10,424 bases of DNA, from contig JAMCTV010000045.1 in the NCBI GenBank assembly GCA_023381235.1, positions 1 through 10,424 on the forward strand, written 5' to 3'. Numbering within the stretch: position 1 is the stretch's first letter; every line of letters starts with the position of its first letter. This document shows, piece after piece, positions 6,744 to 10,424 of the stretch. The notes beneath the pieces were generated by a model. The model saw only the letters and a program-made list of their open reading frames with translations. It did no database searches and was not told where the DNA came from. Position numbers and translations under genes: made by a program. This DNA comes from Gammaproteobacteria bacterium (lineage in GTDB: Bacteria > Pseudomonadota > Gammaproteobacteria > SURF-13).

Positions 6744-6751
6744 TTTAAAAG
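6744..6751. repeat. Target site duplication, right copy (TTTAAAAG)
   Basis: Identical to 4111-4118. Joining the two flanks through a single copy gives CCCCCCTTTAAAAGGGGGG, a symmetric core. Confidence 0.8.
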
Positions 6752-6789
6752 GGGGGTGGCCGTGAGCTTGTCGAACGGCCGGGGGATTT
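6744..6789. repeat. Right half of the palindromic dispersed repeat
   Basis: It holds TTTAAAA, six G, a spacer with GTCGAAC, then GGGGGATTT (6781-6789), which is the complement of AAATCCCCC at 4081-4089. From 6790 to 6865 I see no gene, only a small hairpin at 6808-6822 (GGACTT, TAT, AAGTCC) that lacks the T run of a rho-independent terminator. Confidence 0.65.
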
Positions 6790-6865
6790 GGACCGCGGCG
6801 CCAAACCGGACTTTATAAGTCCCAAACTGAATACCGCACTACACTAGGGCTACAGGGAACCGGCG

Positions 6866-7804
6866 TTACGGCGGGAGCACCACCAGACCGCCCGGCGCGG
6901 ATTGCAGCCCCGTCTGAAGCGAGGACACATCGGGTACGCGCAGATGTTGCGTCATGCGCAGATTGATCAACAGCGACGCCTCGGCCAGCGGAATGATTGC
7001 GGATGGAGTCCTGTATTTCACGCGCAGCCGCGCCATGCGCGCCAACTGTCCGCCGAGGCGCGCGTAATCGGGCAGCGGCGCAAACAACGCCCCGCGCCTG
7101 GCGTGCGCGGGATTGTCGGAAAACACCACCAGCCCGCTGTCCCACGCCGCCTCCAGCAGCATCGCCAAGATCAGGTCTTGTTCTCCACCCACCGCTTCCT
7201 CACACAGCCAAACCGCGTCGTGGCGCGTGAGGCACTGATCGAGTAACGCCCGGTAGGCTCGCAGCCGGGCCCCGGGCGCGCTCGACACCGGATACAGGGA
7301 CAGCTCGATGCCATGACGCGCCGCCGCCGTCTGCATCTCCTCCACAAGACAGGCGTGACTCGCCGCGTCATGCATCACGTGCACGCGCTTTACCTCCGGC
7401 GCCAGCCTGCTCAGGCGGTGCAGCATGAAGCCGGGGTGAATGCGCAGGGTGATGCCGGACAGACCTTCCTCCTGCCAGCGTGGATTTAATATCGCCGCGC
7501 CCACAATCACCGGGAGCCTGGTGCGCAAGCCACGCACCGCCGCCACGCTGCGCCAACCCAGGGCGATGACCGCCGCCGCGCCATGACTCTCCTGCTGCTC
7601 CAGCCACTCCGCCAGACGCGGCAGATTGTTGCGCAACACGAAGCGCTGCGCGCGCACGCCGGGTTCCGCTTCGATACCCTTGACGATCTCGGCAAAAACG
7701 CCCTGGTACGGCGCCGCTGTGTCCGGAACAATCACCGCCACCACCAGCGGCTGGCTAACTGCCATCATCAGGAAGGCCCCCAGTGCCACGTCCCCATCTC
7801 CCAA
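6866..7804 (-). CDS. ABC-type substrate-binding-like protein (ABC_sub_bind family)
   Basis: A protein of about 300 residues with a periplasmic-binding-protein fold (PF04392-like). The signs are a first strand LVVAVIVPDTAAPYQGVFAEIVKGIE, AAAVIALGWRSVAAV, LPVIVGAAILNP, a hinge region VKRVHVMHDAASHACLVEEMQTAAARHGIEL, and GLVVFSDNPAHARRGALFAPLPDYARLGGQLARMA. Family members usually bind small ligands for an ABC importer or act as sensor partners; no permease or ATPase gene is nearby. The start is uncertain. The TTG at 7804 has AGGAGG (7808-7813) only 3 nt away. A GTG at 7789 with GGGAG 7 nt upstream gives MALGAFLMMAVSQPL, which could be a short signal peptide. No lipobox is seen. It is divergent from the XRE gene and may be controlled by it. 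Confidence 0.7.
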   Translation of the reverse strand: MGDGDVALGAFLMMAVSQPLVVAVIVPDTAAPYQGVFAEIVKGIEAEPGVRAQRFVLRNNLPRLAEWLEQQESHGAAAVIALGWRSVAAVRGLRTRLPVIVGAAILNPRWQEEGLSGITLRIHPGFMLHRLSRLAPEVKRVHVMHDAASHACLVEEMQTAAARHGIELSLYPVSSAPGARLRAYRALLDQCLTRHDAVWLCEEAVGGEQDLILAMLLEAAWDSGLVVFSDNPAHARRGALFAPLPDYARLGGQLARMARLRVKYRTPSAIIPLAEASLLINLRMTQHLRVPDVSSLQTGLQSAPGGLVVLPP

Positions 7805-7816
7805 GAACCTCCTATG

Positions 7817-7833
7817 TTTGCGTTAAACGCAAA
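7817..7833. promoter_or_regulatory. Perfect palindromic operator candidate
   Basis: TTTGCGTT, a central A, then AACGCAAA: 8-bp arms with a 1-base centre. It lies between the divergent substrate-binding and XRE genes, just upstream of the former's ribosome site, which suits a dimeric helix-turn-helix repressor. Confidence 0.65.
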
Positions 7834-7848
7834 TTAATTCAAGCTGTT

Positions 7849-7870
7849 TTTGCGTTTCGCGCTTTGCGTT
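7849..7870 (+). promoter_or_regulatory. Two further TTTGCGTT half-sites
   Basis: TTTGCGTT recurs exactly at 7849-7856 and 7863-7870, in direct orientation and 14 bp apart, between the palindrome and the XRE start. Together with the palindrome there are three direct copies and one inverted copy in 54 bp. Confidence 0.55.
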
Positions 7871-7899
7871 CGGCGCAGGCAACTGGCACAGTCCGCGAC

Positions 7900-8364
7900 A
7901 TGAAAATAGCGCGCATTAACCTTGGAGCAGCCCTGCGCCGTCTCAGGCAGTTGCGCGGTCTGACGCTGGCGGATATGGCTTATACAGTGGGACTCGACCC
8001 GGCCAATCTGTCCCGGCTGGAGCGCGGAAAACAGGGATATAGCCCCATCGTGTTGGAGAAGGTCGCGCACTTCCTGGGAATGCGCCTGTCCGAATTGTTC
8101 AGGGAAGCGGAACGGGAAGCCGGCGATCACGTGCGCGAAGAGGGGGCCGGCTATGCGTCGTCCTTGAAAAAGCCAGTGATACAGATGGCGCAGCGTTACC
8201 ACGCGGCCTCCCCCGCCGCGCGTGCCCTTGTAGATACACTGCTTGAGTTGGCGGCGCAGAATGAACTGCCCGATGCGATGTGCCGCAGCCTGGATCAACT
8301 GCTGCAGCCGTATAAGGGAGTACGGATAAAGCGCCCCGCGCCAAAGAAGAAAGCAATCTGCTGA
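7900..8364 (+). CDS. XRE-family helix-turn-helix transcriptional regulator
   Basis: A 154-residue DNA-binding protein. Residues 5-60 form an HTH_XRE/Cro-C1 domain: LGAALRRLRQLRGLTLADMAYTVGLDPANLSRLERGKQGYSPIVLEKVAHFLGMRLSELF. The rest is a helical, charged C-terminal region (AAARALVDTLLELAAQ-like and a basic KRPAPKKK tail) with no recognised ligand domain. The frame is open upstream to 7783, but that part crosses the operator region, so the ATG at 7900 (MKIARINLGAALRR) is preferred. No clear ribosome site is visible. It probably binds the TTTGCGTT sites and controls itself and the divergent substrate-binding gene; this is inference from position. It is convergent with glnE, with 22 bp between the two stops and no clear terminator. 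Confidence 0.85.
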   Translation: MKIARINLGAALRRLRQLRGLTLADMAYTVGLDPANLSRLERGKQGYSPIVLEKVAHFLGMRLSELFREAEREAGDHVREEGAGYASSLKKPVIQMAQRYHAASPAARALVDTLLELAAQNELPDAMCRSLDQLLQPYKGVRIKRPAPKKKAIC

Positions 8365-8386
8365 CGCCTTCGATTAGGAAAGCACG

Positions 8387-10320
8387 TTAGCCCGGCTCCA
8401 GCCATTCCCGCCACAGGCACACCACCTCGGCGCGTTCGGCGGCGAACGGCGCGGCGGGGACGCGCACCGGGCGCTGTTGCAGGGCAGAGCGGTTGATTTC
8501 GCGCCGGTAATGGTCGTAAATCTCGCCCAGGCGCGACGCATCGGGCGCCGCCATGAGCCGGTGATGCGCAAACCGCTCCAGCAGATCCGTGACCGATCTT
8601 GCCTGCGCCAGATCGGCATGGGCGTGAGCCCAGGCCAGCACGCCGTACTGCACAATGAATTCGATATCCGCGATACCGCCCGCGTCCTGCTTCAGATCGA
8701 ACAACCCGGCCTCGCGGCTGCCCAGTTCGCGCCGCATGCGCTCGCGCATGGCGCGCACCTCGCGGCGCAATTCGTCCACATCGCGCATCCGGCCTAAAAT
8801 CTCCGCGCGCAGCGCGTCGAAACGCTGCATCAACACACCGCCGCCGCGCTGCGCCACGACGCGCGCGCGCACCAGGGCCTGATGCTCCCAGGTCCAGGCA
8901 CGGCTGCGCTGGTAGTCGCTGAACGCGGCAATGCTGCTCACCAGCAAGCCCGATGCGCCGTCCGGGCGCAGGCGCACGTCCACCTCATACAGCACGCCCG
9001 CCGCGGTGTGCGCGTTGAGGATGCGGATGACGCGCTGCGCCAGGCGCGCGAAAAATGCGCCGCTGTCCGCGCCATTCTGCTCCACGGCGTCGTAGAGAAA
9101 GATCAAATCCAGATCGGAGGCGTAGTTGAGTTCGCGCGCGCCGAGCTTGCCGTAACCGACGATGGCGAAATCCGCCTCCTTGGGGGGGGGGGTATTTCTT
9201 CACCGTCTCTCCCCACGCCATGTCTAGCGCGGCGGCAAGCGACGCCTCGGCGAGGATGCTCAACTGCCCGCTCACCGCCGCAGGGTCCAGTTTTCCGGCA
9301 ATGTCCGCCGCGGCGGTATGGAGCACCTGCGCCTGCTTGAACTGGCGCAGCCGGTCCATGCGCTGCTCGATGTCGGCCTCTTCTATCCCACCCAGCGCGG
9401 CGCGCAACTCTTCGAGTATCTGAGCCGTCCGCACCGGCTCATACAGAGTGCGCGCATCGAGCAATTCATCCAGCAGCACCGGATGACGCGCCAGTTCGGA
9501 GGCGATCCACGGGCTGGCGGCGCACAGCCGCGCCAGTTGCGACAACGCAAGCGGGTGCTCGCTCAGCAGCGCGATATAGGCGCTACGGCGCGCAATGCCT
9601 TCTATCACATTGAGCACGCGCACCAGGGCCGTGGTGCGTTCGGTATCCGGCGGCAGGGCCGCCACGGCATTGATGAGCAATGGCATGAGCCGGTTCAGGC
9701 GCTTGCGCCCGGTCTCGCTCAGGGAACGATGAGTATAACCTTCGCGCAACAGCTTGATGCGGCGCAGCGCTTCGGCGGGATCGGCGTAACCCTGCTCGCG
9801 CAAACAAGCCAGCGCCTCGCCTTGCTCCATGTCTCCGCTCCAAAGACGCTGCGCGGGCTGCACCTCTCCCCCGGCGGCGAGTTGCGGCGCGGTAAACACC
9901 TGGTCGAAGTGGTTTTGCACACACGCGCGCTGCCCGTCCAGCGCCCCTGAAAAAGCCTCCCAATCCGCATAGCCCAGGGAAAAGGCCATACGCGCACGCG
10001 TCAGATCATCCTGCGGCAGGGCGTGGGTTTGCGCGTCGGCGATCTCTTGCAGATGATTTTCCGCGCGGCGCAGGAACACATAGGCCGCGCGCAATTCCGT
10101 CACGGCGTAATCGGGTAAAACCTCAAGCGCCCGCAAGCGTTCCAGCACGCACAACGTGGACGGCGCGCGCAGTTCGGCTGTGCGTCCGCCGCGCACCAGT
10201 TGCAGCGCCTGGCAGATGAACTCCACCTCGCGTATGCCGCCCGGCCCCAGCTTGATGTTGCCGCTCAGGTTTTTGCGCGCCACCTCCTGCGCGATGAGGC
10301 GCTTCATTTCGCGCAGCGTC
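8387..10320 (-). CDS. glnE: Glutamine synthetase adenylyltransferase/adenylyl-removase, 5'-truncated and frameshifted
   Basis: GlnE adenylylates and deadenylylates glutamine synthetase in response to PII, tuning nitrogen assimilation. About two thirds of the gene is present. It begins at LREMKRLIAQEVARKNLSGNIKLGPGGIREVEFICQALQLVRGG, which is the end of the first catalytic (adenylyl-removase) module, and runs through the linker to the C-terminal adenylyltransferase module. That second module has the nucleotidyltransferase motif GYGKLGARELNYASDLDLIFLYD (about 9100-9160), YEVDVRLRPDGASGLLV and GGIADIEFIVQY. The frame breaks at the G run 9182-9192. One base fewer joins YPPP directly to KEADFAIVGYGKLG and restores the protein. 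Roughly the first 300 residues are absent, because the sequence turns into an inverted copy of its own interior at about 10310-10320. Both defects may be technical. Confidence 0.9.
9182..9192. other. Run of 11 G that frameshifts glnE
   Basis: Read on the minus strand, 11 C put the downstream sequence out of frame, while 10 (or 13) would keep it in frame. The break lies directly upstream of the adenylyltransferase catalytic motif. A homopolymer miscall is the simplest explanation. Confidence 0.85.
9741..9855 (+). repeat. Inverted repeat, inner arm (inside glnE)
   Basis: A 115-bp segment of glnE whose exact reverse complement forms the last 115 bases of the window. It encodes the minus-strand residues SGDMEQGEALACLREQGYADPAEALRRIKLLRE. 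Confidence 0.9.
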
Positions 10321-10424
10321 TTTGGAGCGGAGACATGGAGCAAGGCGAGGCGCTGGCTTGTTTGCGCGAGCAGGGTTACGCCGATCCCGCCGAAGCGCTG
10401 CGCCGCATCAAGCTGTTGCGCGAA
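10310..10424 (-). repeat. Inverted repeat, outer arm (window end folds back on glnE)
   Basis: It is the perfect reverse complement of 9741-9855, with 454 bp between the arms, and runs to the window edge, so it may be longer. The true glnE sequence and the copy share about 11 bp (CGCGCAGCGTC, 10310-10320) at the turning point. Confidence 0.9.

Noticed and set aside
4108..6754. A 14-bp direct repeat (CCCTTTAAAAGGGG) on both sides as the target duplication
   Set aside because: Moving the ends to GGG lengthens the inverted repeats to 23 bp, gives the family's 8-bp duplication, and restores a symmetric target; the extra matches come from C3/G3 of the palindrome and the element's own GGG.
6808..6822. 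Rho-independent terminator after the element
   Set aside because: There is a 6-bp hairpin but it is A/T-containing and short, with no T run on either strand.
7900..8364. XRE protein as the controller (C protein) of the R-M system
   Set aside because: It lies outside the terminal repeats and target duplication, more than 1 kb away beyond another gene, is about twice the size of typical C proteins, and its likely operators face its own divergent neighbour.
9318..9950. + strand open frame opposite glnE
   Set aside because: Shadow of glnE; the translation shows no domain and no ribosome site, and it stays open because of GC-rich codon structure on the real strand.

Overview
The window looks like a GC-rich proteobacterial chromosome, most likely gammaproteobacterial. 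The grounds are a glnE next to ilvE arrangement, a zf-CHCC zinc-finger protein directly behind ilvE, and an ELM1-family protein behind that. No rRNA, tRNA or CRISPR array is visible, so finer placement is not possible.

Layout, left to right. Bases 1-285 are the start of a CopA-type multicopper oxidase on the + strand, cut off just after its HWHG copper motif. At 282-285 it is joined to the 3' end of an uncharacterised minus-strand gene, so neither gene finishes. From 3967 down to 282 runs a minus-strand operon: ilvE (branched-chain aminotransferase), a 67-residue zinc-finger protein, an ELM1-family protein and the uncharacterised gene. From 4119 to 6743 lies a complete mobile element: 23-bp imperfect terminal inverted repeats, an 8-bp target duplication, an IS1595-family transposase and two passenger genes. 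The passengers are a DNA methyltransferase and a restriction endonuclease that resembles SfiI. Then come a minus-strand ABC-type substrate-binding protein and a divergent XRE regulator, separated by an intergenic region with a palindrome and repeated TTTGCGTT boxes. From 10320 down to 8387 is glnE (glutamine synthetase adenylyltransferase), missing its N-terminal part and frameshifted at a run of 11 G. The last 115 bases repeat an internal part of glnE in inverted orientation.

The main discovery candidate is the 2.6-kb element, in effect a self-mobile type II restriction-modification system. Transposase, methyltransferase and endonuclease genes overlap or nearly overlap. They read from one good sigma70-like promoter whose -35 box lies inside the left terminal repeat, and the endonuclease stop codon touches the right terminal repeat. 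Removing the element and one target copy restores a symmetric C6-TTTAAAA-G6 core inside a larger palindromic repeat, which supports the exact ends.

Both window ends and the G run should be treated with caution. The copA join, the glnE fold-back (each with short GC-rich homology at the joint) and the homopolymer frameshift are what amplification or assembly chimeras and sequencing errors look like, although real rearrangement cannot be excluded from sequence alone.
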